In this document: piece by piece, positions 1 to 5,767 of the stretch
How positions within the stretch are numbered: the stretch's first letter is position 1
Layout: each line of letters begins with the position of its first letter
Assembly (NCBI GenBank): GCA_964343355.1
Contig: CAYFJC010000044.1
Coordinates: 1 to 7,686, forward strand
DNA length: 7,686 nucleotides
From: MED-G78 sp964343355
GTDB taxonomy: Bacteria; Pseudomonadota; Gammaproteobacteria; Magnimaribacterales; D2472
Direction of reading: 5' to 3'
Translations under genes and position numbers: made by a program
The notes under the pieces: generated by a model
What the model was told of the DNA's origin: nothing
Database searches by the model: none
Seen by the model: the letters and a program-made list of their open reading frames with translations, nothing else

Positions 1-39
1 TTTCTCGTATTTTGAACACCCACACGAGTAACCAAATAT

Positions 40-51
40 TTTTAAAGAACA
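40..51 (-). promoter_or_regulatory. boxA antitermination element
   Basis: The minus strand reads TGTTCTTTAAAA, against TGCTCTTTAACA in E. coli rrn leaders (10 of 12 identical). In the RNA this is the NusB-NusE (S10) binding site that lets RNA polymerase read through the long untranslated rRNA operon. It lies one base after the boxB-like hairpin and 14 bases before a GTGTGGG boxC-like motif, which is the expected order. Confidence 0.7.
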
Positions 52-52
52 A

Positions 53-68
53 CCGTCTCTGAGGACGG
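53..68 (-). promoter_or_regulatory. boxB-like hairpin before boxA
   Basis: The minus strand reads CCGTC-CTCAGA-GACGG, a perfect 5-bp G+C-rich stem with a 6-base loop, directly before boxA. This matches the boxB hairpin of rRNA antitermination sites. Because it is followed by the T-rich run TTGTTCTTT, it could also act as, or be mistaken for, a weak intrinsic terminator of the ilv operon. The short stem and the intact boxA and boxC favour the rRNA leader reading. Confidence 0.5.
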
Positions 69-80
69 ACGCGTATTCTA
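67..80 (-). promoter_or_regulatory. Candidate rRNA promoter: -10 and G+C-rich discriminator
   Basis: On the minus strand TAGAAT (80-75) is followed by ACGCGTCC (74-67). The first is a good -10 hexamer and the second resembles the G+C-rich discriminator typical of stringently controlled rRNA promoters. An A-tract at 116-106, overlapping the ilvC stop codon, lies where an UP element would be. I see no convincing -35 hexamer at 15-18 bases, and initiation near 68 would put the boxB-like hairpin at the very 5' end of the transcript, so the call is tentative. Confidence 0.3.
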
Positions 81-111
81 ACGAAGTTACTAGTAAGAAG
101 ATACCTTTTTT

Positions 112-1155
112 TTAATTAATTTCTTTATCTACTAATTTCTTAGTATTTAAGAATTTCATCTTAGATCTGAGCTCTAATCCTACAGCTTCAATTGAATGAT
201 TTTTTGTAGCTTCTCTATTAGTTTTCATTGTTGGTCCGCCTGATCCATCGTTACTTTGACGGCAATCATCAAGAAATTCATTTGCAAAATTTCCAGACTG
301 AATATTTTCTAAAATTCCTTTCATAGCAATTTTTGTATCTTCAGTTATAACTTTAGGTCCACTAACATAATCACCATACTCTGCTGTATTAGAAATAGAA
401 TAATGCATATTTGCAATTCCTCCCTCATGAATGAGATCAACTATTAATTTTGTTTCATGAAGGCATTCGAAATAAGCCATTTCAGGACTATATCCACCCT
501 CAACTAAAGTTTCATAACCTGCTTTGATAAGAGCTGTCATTCCTCCACATAAAACAGCTTGTTCGCCAAAAAGATCTGTTTCAGTTTCTTCTTTAAAAGA
601 TGTTTCTAAAACTCCAGCTCTAGTTCCTCCATTAGCCTTAGCATATGAAAGGGCGACATCTTTTGCGGAATAAGGTTTATCTGAAATAGCATCTTGAAAT
701 ACAGCAATCAAAGATGGCACTCCTCCATTGTCATTATAAGTACTTCTCACTGTATGACCTGGACCTTTAGGAGCGATCATAATTACACTTGTTAAATCAT
801 CAGGAAGAATTTTCTTAAAGTGGATATTAAACCCATGAGCAAAAGCTAGAATTGCTCCATCCTTAAGGTTGGGTTGAATCTGTTTTTCATATATATCTTT
901 TTGGAATTCATCAGGCGCAAGAATCATAACTAAATCGGAGCCATTAACTGCATCTTCAACATTCTCTACTTTTAATCCAGCTTCTTCTGCTTTGCTCCAT
1001 GAACTAGAACCATTTCTTAATCCAACTATTACATTAACACCAGAGTCATTTAAATTATTTGCGTGAGCATGTCCTTGAGAGCCATATCCGATGATGGCAA
1101 CTCTCATACCTTTTACAATATCTAAATTAGCATCTTCGTCATAATAAATTTTCAT
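112..1155 (-). CDS. ilvC: Ketol-acid reductoisomerase, class I (KARI)
   Basis: IlvC converts acetolactate or acetohydroxybutyrate to the dihydroxy acid by Mg-dependent isomerisation and NADPH reduction, the second common step of valine, leucine and isoleucine synthesis, in the cytosol. The 347-residue product has the Rossmann motif GYGSQGHAHA at 23-32, the NADPH-phosphate loop GLRNGSSSW at 45-53 and the conserved His107 in AFAHGF. The metal ligands appear as Asp194 and Glu198 (ETETDLFGEQ), with Glu230, Glu234 and Ser255 in the C-terminal knotted domain. It is about ten residues longer than the Pseudomonas-type enzyme I recall. About four extra residues lie around 157-163 (ISDKPYS), and the rest mostly sit before the C-terminus. 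The ATG start is preceded by a purine-rich GAGGGA Shine-Dalgarno. The gene begins 12 bases after ilvH and is the last of the ilv operon. A rRNA leader follows directly. Confidence 0.97.
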   Translation of the reverse strand: MKIYYDEDANLDIVKGMRVAIIGYGSQGHAHANNLNDSGVNVIVGLRNGSSSWSKAEEAGLKVENVEDAVNGSDLVMILAPDEFQKDIYEKQIQPNLKDGAILAFAHGFNIHFKKILPDDLTSVIMIAPKGPGHTVRSTYNDNGGVPSLIAVFQDAISDKPYSAKDVALSYAKANGGTRAGVLETSFKEETETDLFGEQAVLCGGMTALIKAGYETLVEGGYSPEMAYFECLHETKLIVDLIHEGGIANMHYSISNTAEYGDYVSGPKVITEDTKIAMKGILENIQSGNFANEFLDDCRQSNDGSGGPTMKTNREATKNHSIEAVGLELRSKMKFLNTKKLVDKEIN

Positions 1156-1167
1156 ATCTCTTCCCTC

Positions 1168-1656
1168 TTAGATTGTTAATGTTTTTTTTGATTCATGAAG
1201 TCCTATACTTCCAGATCTTACAGTTTCAATAATTTTTTTCTTTTTTAATACTTTTAAAAGGTTATTAATATCAATAGAGGTTCCAGTAACAGAAATGACG
1301 CATGCTGATTCATCATTTTTTAAAATCTTTCCATTCATTGGCTTAATAATTTTTTTAATACCAGGTAGATCATTTACTTTAGCTATTTTTATTAAAGCAA
1401 GTTCAAGTTCATGATGCTCACCCTCAGTTAAATCAGCTACTTTAATGATATCTATAAGTTTATTGATTTGCTTCATGATCTGCTCTACAGCAGATTCAGT
1501 TCCTCTGGTTGTGACTGTTAATCTTGAATAAGATCCATCATCTACCGGAGCTACATTAAGTGATTCAATGTTATATCCTCTTTGGTGAAATAGTCCAACT
1601 ACCCTAGCAAGAGCACCTGGCTTATTTTCAATAAGCATTGCTAAAACTCTTTTCAC
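1168..1656 (-). CDS. ilvH: Acetolactate synthase small (regulatory) subunit
   Basis: Regulatory subunit (IlvH/IlvN) of acetohydroxyacid synthase. In this family it binds valine through its ACT domain and both activates and feedback-inhibits the large subunit. From the start I prefer, the product is 162 residues beginning MKRVLAMLIENKPGALARV. That is the N-terminal ACT domain, followed by HQRGYNIESLNVAP and a C-terminal ACT-like domain ending SGSIGLHESKKTLTI. A longer frame opens at a GTG at 1680, but the GTG at 1656 fits better. It overlaps the ilvI stop as GTGA, has AAGAGG nine bases upstream, and gives the N-terminus usual for IlvH (E. coli starts MRRILSVLLEN). The 4-base overlap implies translational coupling with ilvI. 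It could equally be called ilvN; I use ilvH because the large subunit is IlvI-like. Confidence 0.95.
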   Translation of the reverse strand: MKRVLAMLIENKPGALARVVGLFHQRGYNIESLNVAPVDDGSYSRLTVTTRGTESAVEQIMKQINKLIDIIKVADLTEGEHHELELALIKIAKVNDLPGIKKIIKPMNGKILKNDESACVISVTGTSIDINNLLKVLKKKKIIETVRSGSIGLHESKKTLTI

Positions 1657-3389
1657 GTTTTTTTGCCTCTTGATAACCACATATCCTGCATACTTCCATT
1701 TGGAGAAACAAGCATCGGATAAACATGTTCTGATTGATCAACATAAACATCAACAAAGACAAGCTGATCTTTTAAAGCGAATGCTTTTTCCAATGTTGGT
1801 CCTAATTTATTTCTCTGTGTGACTTTAAATCCTTTGTGACCATATGCTTCAGCTAATTTAACAAAGTCAGGAAGTGATTCTTCATAAGTGCTTGCTGCAT
1901 ATCTCCCGCTATAATTCATGTCTTGCCATTGTCTTACCATTCCTAGAGCTTGATTATTTATGTTAATAATCTTTACCGGGAGCCCGTATTGCAAGCATGT
2001 TGATAGTTCTTGAATACACATTTGAATACTTCCCTCGCCTGTAATGCAAACAACTTCTTTATTTGGAAATGCTAATTTAACCCCCATAGCTGAAGGTAAG
2101 CCAAAGCCCATAGTTCCAAGACCTCCAGAGTTAATCCAGCGCCTAGGTTTATTAAAATGATAATACTGCGCTGCAAACATTTGATGTTGTCCAACATCAG
2201 AAGTGACATAGGCATCCCCCTTTGTAACTCTATATACCTGTTGTACTACTTCTTGCGGCATGATTAGTTTAGATTTAGATTTTTTTAAATACATTTCATG
2301 ATCTAAACCATGCATTGCTGTCCAAGTTTTAATTTGATCATTCCACTTACTTACAGCTTCAGAGTCTATCTTTATTTTAGACCTTTTTATTTCTTTGATG
2401 AGAGCATCAAGAGATTCCTTAACTTGCCCAACAATTGGAATATCAGCATTAATAATTTTTGATATAGAAGCTGGATCTACATCTATATGAATAATTCTTG
2501 CATCTGGAGCAAATTTTGAAGGTGTATTAGTAATACGATCATCAAAGCGAGCTCCAATTGCTAAAATTAAATCAGCATTATGCATTGCCATATTTGCTTG
2601 ATAGGTACCATGCATTCCCAGCATACCCATAAAGTGCTTATCATTAGCAGGATAAACTCCTAAACCCATTAATGTATTTGTCACCGGGATATTAAGTATT
2701 TTATTTAATGCTTTAAGTTGAGTTGAGGCATTACCCATAATGGCTCCACCTCCAGCATATATAACTGGCCTCTCGGAGGACAAAATGGCTTTAGCAGCTT
2801 TTTTAATCTGACCTGGATGTGGATGAATCTTTGGTTGATATGATCTTAAGTTAACCTTGGCAGGTTTTTTATACTCAAATTTATTTTCTGGTGCAGTTAT
2901 GTCCTTAGGAATATCAATAACAACTGGTCCAGGTCTTCCTGTAGTCGCTATATGAAATGCTTCATTAATAATTGCTGGGATATCTTCTGTCTTCTGGACA
3001 ATGTAACTATGTTTAACAATTGGTCTAGATACTCCGATCATATCGGTTTCCTGAAAAGAATCTGTACCTATTAAGTGACTAGCAACCTGACCAGATATGA
3101 CCACTAAAGGAATAGAATCCATATAAGCAGTGGCAAGACCAGTGATAGCATTTGTTGCTCCCGGTCCCGATGTAACAATCACAACGCCTGGCTTGCCAGT
3201 AGCTCTGGCATATCCATCAGCGGCATGAGTAGCGCCTTGCTCGTGTCTTACTAGAATATGTTCAATTTTTTTCTGATTAAAAATAGCATCATAGATGTGC
3301 AGAGCGGCACCCCCTGGATAACCAAAGATAAATTTGACTCCCTCTTCACGAAGAGCCCTCATTAACATGTCGCCGCCGGAAAGTTTCAC
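1653..3389 (-). CDS. ilvI: Acetolactate synthase large (catalytic) subunit, IlvI type
   Basis: Catalytic subunit of acetohydroxyacid synthase (IlvI/IlvB), a ThDP-, Mg- and FAD-dependent enzyme that condenses pyruvate with pyruvate or 2-ketobutyrate, the committed step of branched-chain amino acid synthesis. The 578 residues have the family's usual length and three domains. The N-terminal ThDP (PYR) domain has catalytic Glu50 in RHEQG and the stretch TSGPGATNAITG. The central FAD-contacting domain includes GMLGMHGTYQANM and GARFDDR at 279-285. The C-terminal ThDP (PP) domain has SDVGQHQMFAAQYY, GLGTMGFGLP and the cofactor motif G451-E-G-S to N478-N479. The wording is close to E. coli AHAS III (IlvI). 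The motif has Glu where many relatives have Asp (GDG). The start is GTG with only a weak AGG upstream; it is preferred because MKLSGGDML lines up with the conserved LSGAEM near the N-terminus of IlvI. First gene of ilvI-ilvH-ilvC. Confidence 0.96.
   Translation of the reverse strand: MKLSGGDMLMRALREEGVKFIFGYPGGAALHIYDAIFNQKKIEHILVRHEQGATHAADGYARATGKPGVVIVTSGPGATNAITGLATAYMDSIPLVVISGQVASHLIGTDSFQETDMIGVSRPIVKHSYIVQKTEDIPAIINEAFHIATTGRPGPVVIDIPKDITAPENKFEYKKPAKVNLRSYQPKIHPHPGQIKKAAKAILSSERPVIYAGGGAIMGNASTQLKALNKILNIPVTNTLMGLGVYPANDKHFMGMLGMHGTYQANMAMHNADLILAIGARFDDRITNTPSKFAPDARIIHIDVDPASISKIINADIPIVGQVKESLDALIKEIKRSKIKIDSEAVSKWNDQIKTWTAMHGLDHEMYLKKSKSKLIMPQEVVQQVYRVTKGDAYVTSDVGQHQMFAAQYYHFNKPRRWINSGGLGTMGFGLPSAMGVKLAFPNKEVVCITGEGSIQMCIQELSTCLQYGLPVKIININNQALGMVRQWQDMNYSGRYAASTYEESLPDFVKLAEAYGHKGFKVTQRNKLGPTLEKAFALKDQLVFVDVYVDQSEHVYPMLVSPNGSMQDMWLSRGKKT
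1666..1671 (-). promoter_or_regulatory. Ribosome binding site deciding the ilvH start
   Basis: The minus strand reads AAGAGG nine bases before the GTG at 1656, inside the last codons of ilvI. It supports initiation at 1656 rather than at the GTG at 1680, since it lies downstream of that upstream codon. Confidence 0.65.
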
Positions 3390-3418
3390 TTGGACCTAAA
3401 AAATCTATAAGAATGGGG

Positions 3419-3447
3419 TTTATATTATTTTATCATGCAAAAAACAA
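3419..3447 (-). promoter_or_regulatory. Sigma70-type promoter for ilvI-ilvH-ilvC
   Basis: On the minus strand TTGTTT (3447-3442) and TATAAA (3424-3419) are separated by exactly 17 bases, in the 87-base gap between the rluD stop and the ilvI start. Initiation would fall near 3412, leaving a leader of only about 20-25 bases. A peptide-coding attenuator like those before other ilv operons therefore does not fit, and control would have to act at initiation or through the IlvH enzyme subunit. No terminator hairpin for rluD is visible in the gap, so read-through from rluD is also possible. Confidence 0.5.
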
Positions 3448-3476
3448 GTCTTTTGTAATATTCTTTGTAATCAAAA

Positions 3477-4409
3477 TTATCCTGATATTATAACTTCCTC
3501 AAGTTTCTTCATATCCTCAGGCATTTCGATAGACCACTCAAATAGTTCATTAGTTTTATGATGGGAAAATGAAATATGAGTAGCATGAAGAGCCTGTCTC
3601 GGAAATTCTCTAATATATTTAATTAATTCTGGTGAAGAATTCTTAGCTATTCTCTTTCTAGCATTGTAAGCAGAGTCGCCAATAATAGGTAAGTTTTTTG
3701 AAGCTAGATGAACTCGGATTTGATGGGTTCTACCAGTTTCAATTAATACATCTAATACTGCGTAGCCGTTATATTTATTGATTAATTTTATGAAGGAAAT
3801 CGACTCCTTTCCATCGTGCCTGATAGTCATCTTTGTTCTGTTCTTTGCATCTCTCCCTAAAGGCTCATTTATTTCGAAACTTCCAATAGTTTCTCCTACA
3901 GAAATAGCTATATATTTTTTAGTAACTTTTCTTTCTTGCATTTCCTGAATAAAATAATTTCTAAATGAGTCTGTCTTAGCAACTACTAAAACTCCAGATG
4001 TGTCTTTGTCTAAACGATGCACAATGCCGCTTCTGGGTAAATTTATAAGTTGAGGATATTTATACAAGAGTCCATTAGCTAAAGTTCCGTTATAACAACC
4101 CGAGCCTGGATGCATAACCAGTCCATAGGGTTTATTGATAATAAGAAAATCTTCTTCCTCATAACAAACCTCAAATTGAATATCTTCTGGGCCCCATGAA
4201 ACCTTAACTTCCTCTATTGGATCAATCTCTACCTCATCTCCTTCATATACAGAATCTTTTGGCATACAGATTTCACCATTAACCAAAACTCTTCCTTGAA
4301 GAATCCATTTTTTTAATTGAGTTCTTGAGAAATTTGGAAACATTCTTGCTGCTACGACATCTAGTCGCATCTTGTTATCACTTTCTAAAACTTTTAATAA
4401 ATTGGTCAT
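3477..4409 (-). CDS. rluD: 23S rRNA pseudouridine synthase RluD
   Basis: RluA-family pseudouridine synthase. E. coli RluD makes the three pseudouridines of 23S helix 69 (1911, 1915, 1917) during late 50S assembly. The 310-residue product starts with an S4 RNA-binding domain (about residues 14-62: RLDVVAARMFPNFSRTQLKKWI, then GRVLVNG). The catalytic domain follows, with INKPYGLVMHPG, the signature GIVHRLDKDTSG carrying the catalytic Asp134, and GRTHQIRVHLAS. S4 plus the PFGPED/YEEEDFLIINKP-type layout and the divergent bamD favour RluD over RluC or RluA. It is slightly shorter than the 326-residue E. coli protein, mainly at the C-terminus. The ATG at 4409 leaves the usual short lead before the S4 domain, though I see no clear Shine-Dalgarno. 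In many relatives pgeF (yfiH) follows rluD; here the next gene is ilvI. Confidence 0.94.
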   Translation of the reverse strand: MTNLLKVLESDNKMRLDVVAARMFPNFSRTQLKKWILQGRVLVNGEICMPKDSVYEGDEVEIDPIEEVKVSWGPEDIQFEVCYEEEDFLIINKPYGLVMHPGSGCYNGTLANGLLYKYPQLINLPRSGIVHRLDKDTSGVLVVAKTDSFRNYFIQEMQERKVTKKYIAISVGETIGSFEINEPLGRDAKNRTKMTIRHDGKESISFIKLINKYNGYAVLDVLIETGRTHQIRVHLASKNLPIIGDSAYNARKRIAKNSSPELIKYIREFPRQALHATHISFSHHKTNELFEWSIEMPEDMKKLEEVIISG

Positions 4410-4485
4410 TGAACTTTAATGAAATTTTTTTATCTAAATAATAAATTTAAAACTTAATTAGCAATAATAAATGTAAAATACCATT
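4410..4485. promoter_or_regulatory. Divergent rluD/bamD intergenic promoter region
   Basis: This 76-base, almost purely A+T gap must hold the promoters of both divergent genes. Towards bamD, TAAAAT at 4474-4479 is a plausible -10, but it ends only six bases before the ATG, so it would give a leaderless or nearly leaderless message. Towards rluD, TTGCTA and TATTAT lie 15 bases apart, shorter than ideal. Neither start codon has a recognisable Shine-Dalgarno. The exact hexamers are uncertain because such A+T-rich sequence offers many -10 look-alikes. Confidence 0.4.
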
Positions 4486-5307
4486 ATGAATAAAAAAACA
4501 GTTTCTATAATTTATCTTAGTATAAGTGTTATTGCTTCCTCATTAATACTATCTGGATGTAATAGTGATCAGCAAGAGCTAGAGCGCCCTGAAAAAATAT
4601 ATTATGACCAAGCTCAAAGAAGAATGAAGGCTGGTAATTATTTTGGAGCTATAGATTCATTAACTGCTATAGAAAGCCAGTACCCTTTTGGGAAATATTC
4701 AGAACAAGCACAAATAGAGTTAATCTATGCTTATTTTATGAATTCAGAGGATGAGGCTGCTCATTCAAGTGCTGAAAGATTTATTAGGCTGCATCCAAGA
4801 CACCCAAATATAGACTATGCATATTTTTTGAAAGGGCTTTCCAGCTTTACAGCAGATAAAAGTATTATGGTTAGGGTTGTTGGAACAGACTTGTCTAAAA
4901 GAGATATATCAGGAGCGAAAGAATCTTTTTCTGAGCTGACTGAGTTTATGACAAGATTTCCAGATAGTCAGTATGCATCTTATGCAAATCAAAGAATTGT
5001 TTATTTAAGAAATTTAATAGCTAGTGGCGAACTTACAGCTGCTGATTATTATTTAAAGAGAAGTGCATATGTAGCAGCTATTAGGCGAGCTAACTATGTT
5101 ATTGAAAATATACCCAACTCTAGTCAAGATTTAAGAGCTCTTAAAATATTATCGACTTCCTATCAAGCGCTAGGTTACACAGAGCTTTATGAAGATACTC
5201 AAAGCATAATTGCTTTAAATGCATCTAAGTTTGGAAGTGAAACTTCTAAAGAATCTTCTTGGTCATGGAAATCAATCATTGGTATGAATCCAGGCTCGGG
5301 TTCATAA
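4486..5307 (+). CDS. bamD: Outer membrane assembly lipoprotein BamD
   Basis: BamD (YfiO/ComL) is an essential lipoprotein of the BAM complex; it binds BamA and BamC/E and receives outer-membrane protein substrates on the periplasmic face. The 273-residue precursor has a lysine-containing N-terminus, a hydrophobic stretch (6-21) and the lipobox L22-S-G-C25, so Cys25 is the expected lipidated residue. Position +2 is Asn, not the inner-membrane-retaining Asp, consistent with sorting by Lol to the outer membrane. The mature part is made of TPR-like helical repeats. Family landmarks are IYYDQAQRRMKAGNYFGAI, QYPFGKYSEQ (65-74), RFIRLHPRHPNIDYAYFLKG (98 onward), RFPDSQYASYA and ADYYLKRSAYVAAIRRA. 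It is about 28 residues longer than E. coli BamD, partly as a Ser/Gly-rich C-terminal tail. It is divergent from rluD, as in E. coli, and convergent with the next gene at an 8-base gap, leaving no room for a separate terminator. Confidence 0.95.
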   Translation: MNKKTVSIIYLSISVIASSLILSGCNSDQQELERPEKIYYDQAQRRMKAGNYFGAIDSLTAIESQYPFGKYSEQAQIELIYAYFMNSEDEAAHSSAERFIRLHPRHPNIDYAYFLKGLSSFTADKSIMVRVVGTDLSKRDISGAKESFSELTEFMTRFPDSQYASYANQRIVYLRNLIASGELTAADYYLKRSAYVAAIRRANYVIENIPNSSQDLRALKILSTSYQALGYTELYEDTQSIIALNASKFGSETSKESSWSWKSIIGMNPGSGS

Positions 5308-5315
5308 GACAATCT

Positions 5316-5687
5316 TTATATTTTTGGAAAGAAAACTCCATCGCAAAGATTTAAGAAATCGCTAAACATTTCATCTGAAGGCTTATACATTCTTGCCCTT
5401 TTATCTTTAGTTGAGCGCTCTTCAATAAGAAAGCCAGCCTTAACTGCTTTCTTTAATTCCGATACTCTGGTTGCTCTTGAAGCAATTTTTACCGGGACTA
5501 CTTGAATTGCATCTTCTTGAGTAAACTCTTTACCTTTTATTACCTCATACATGAAAGCCAAAAGGAAATGAAATCTATAAGCTGTTTCTTGAAAATATTT
5601 CATTGAATCGGAGATATCGCCATTAAATATAGACTGATCTAATAGGTGTTTGATTCTTCTGTTTGCTTTTTTTTCTCTTTGATTCAT
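5316..5687 (-). CDS. Small winged-helix-like (MarR-like) protein, function unknown
   Basis: I do not recognise this 123-residue protein by name. The N-terminus is strongly basic (NQREKKANRRIKHLL). A helical segment with an aromatic-rich core follows (about 28-51, MKYFQETAYRFHFLLAFMYEV). The C-terminal half looks like a winged helix-turn-helix: a helix around 56-63, a recognition-type helix 69-84 (ASRATRVSELKKAVKA), then GFLIEERSTKDKRARMYKPS, which resembles the G-x-I/L plus D-x-R wing of MarR-family regulators. No signal peptide or membrane segment is seen. The ATG at 5687 is preceded by a purine-rich AAGAAGAAAT, a modest ribosome site, and CATAAT at 5717-5712 could be a -10. It lies 80 bases downstream of the RND permease on the same strand, so it could be co-transcribed with it or act on it; that is inference. 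It is a credible gene because it fills the space between bamD and the RND gene with sensible protein-like composition. Confidence 0.8.
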   Translation of the reverse strand: MNQREKKANRRIKHLLDQSIFNGDISDSMKYFQETAYRFHFLLAFMYEVIKGKEFTQEDAIQVVPVKIASRATRVSELKKAVKAGFLIEERSTKDKRARMYKPSDEMFSDFLNLCDGVFFPKI

Positions 5688-5767
5688 ATTTCTTCTTAGG
5701 ATGAGGCTGCCATTATGTCAGAATTATTTTTATTTAATATAGTAAAAAACTATTAGTTTGTGGTTTA
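5688..5767 (-). promoter_or_regulatory. Gap between RND permease and the small winged-helix gene
   Basis: This 80-base, A+T-rich gap probably holds a promoter for the small gene: CATAAT (5717-5712, minus strand) is the best -10, with no convincing -35. A weak 5-bp inverted repeat (ATAGT/ACTAT around an A/T run, 5738-5752) lies just past the RND stop codon. It lacks a G+C-rich stem and a following T-run, so I do not call a terminator. Confidence 0.25.

Larger units (their letters stand above)
1..70 (-). promoter_or_regulatory. rRNA operon leader (upstream of 16S rRNA), partial
   Basis: Read on the minus strand, this stretch resembles, in order, the E. coli 16S leader: a boxB-like hairpin (68-53), a boxA (51-40), then a boxC-like GTGTGGG with a following segment (25-5) that parallels the E. 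coli sequence after boxC, ending in AAAATACGA where E. coli has AAGATACGG. These elements assemble the NusB/NusE antitermination complex on nascent pre-rRNA and sit in the 5' side of the 16S processing stem. In E. coli boxA lies roughly 150 bases before mature 16S, so the 16S gene should start about 100 bases beyond the left edge. The match is from memory of the E. coli leader, not an alignment. The element order and spacing make a chance match unlikely, but no rRNA sequence itself is in the window. Confidence 0.72.

Noticed and set aside
87..96. 10-base palindrome TTACTAGTAA upstream of the rRNA leader
   Set aside because: It has no loop and no flanking partner, and could equally be chance; it falls in the spacer of the candidate promoter, so operator function cannot be supported.
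1657..1680. Upstream GTG start of ilvH (longer N-terminus)
   Set aside because: It lies before the visible AAGAGG site and adds residues not expected in IlvH; the overlapping GTG at 1656 explains the data better.
3390..3476. Leader-peptide attenuator or T-box-like element before the ilv operon
   Set aside because: The gap is 87 bases and the predicted leader about 20-25 bases, with no branched-chain codon run and no terminator hairpin.
5308..5315. Shared bidirectional terminator between bamD and the small winged-helix gene
   Set aside because: The gap is only 8 bases and I see no stem-loop spanning the two gene ends.
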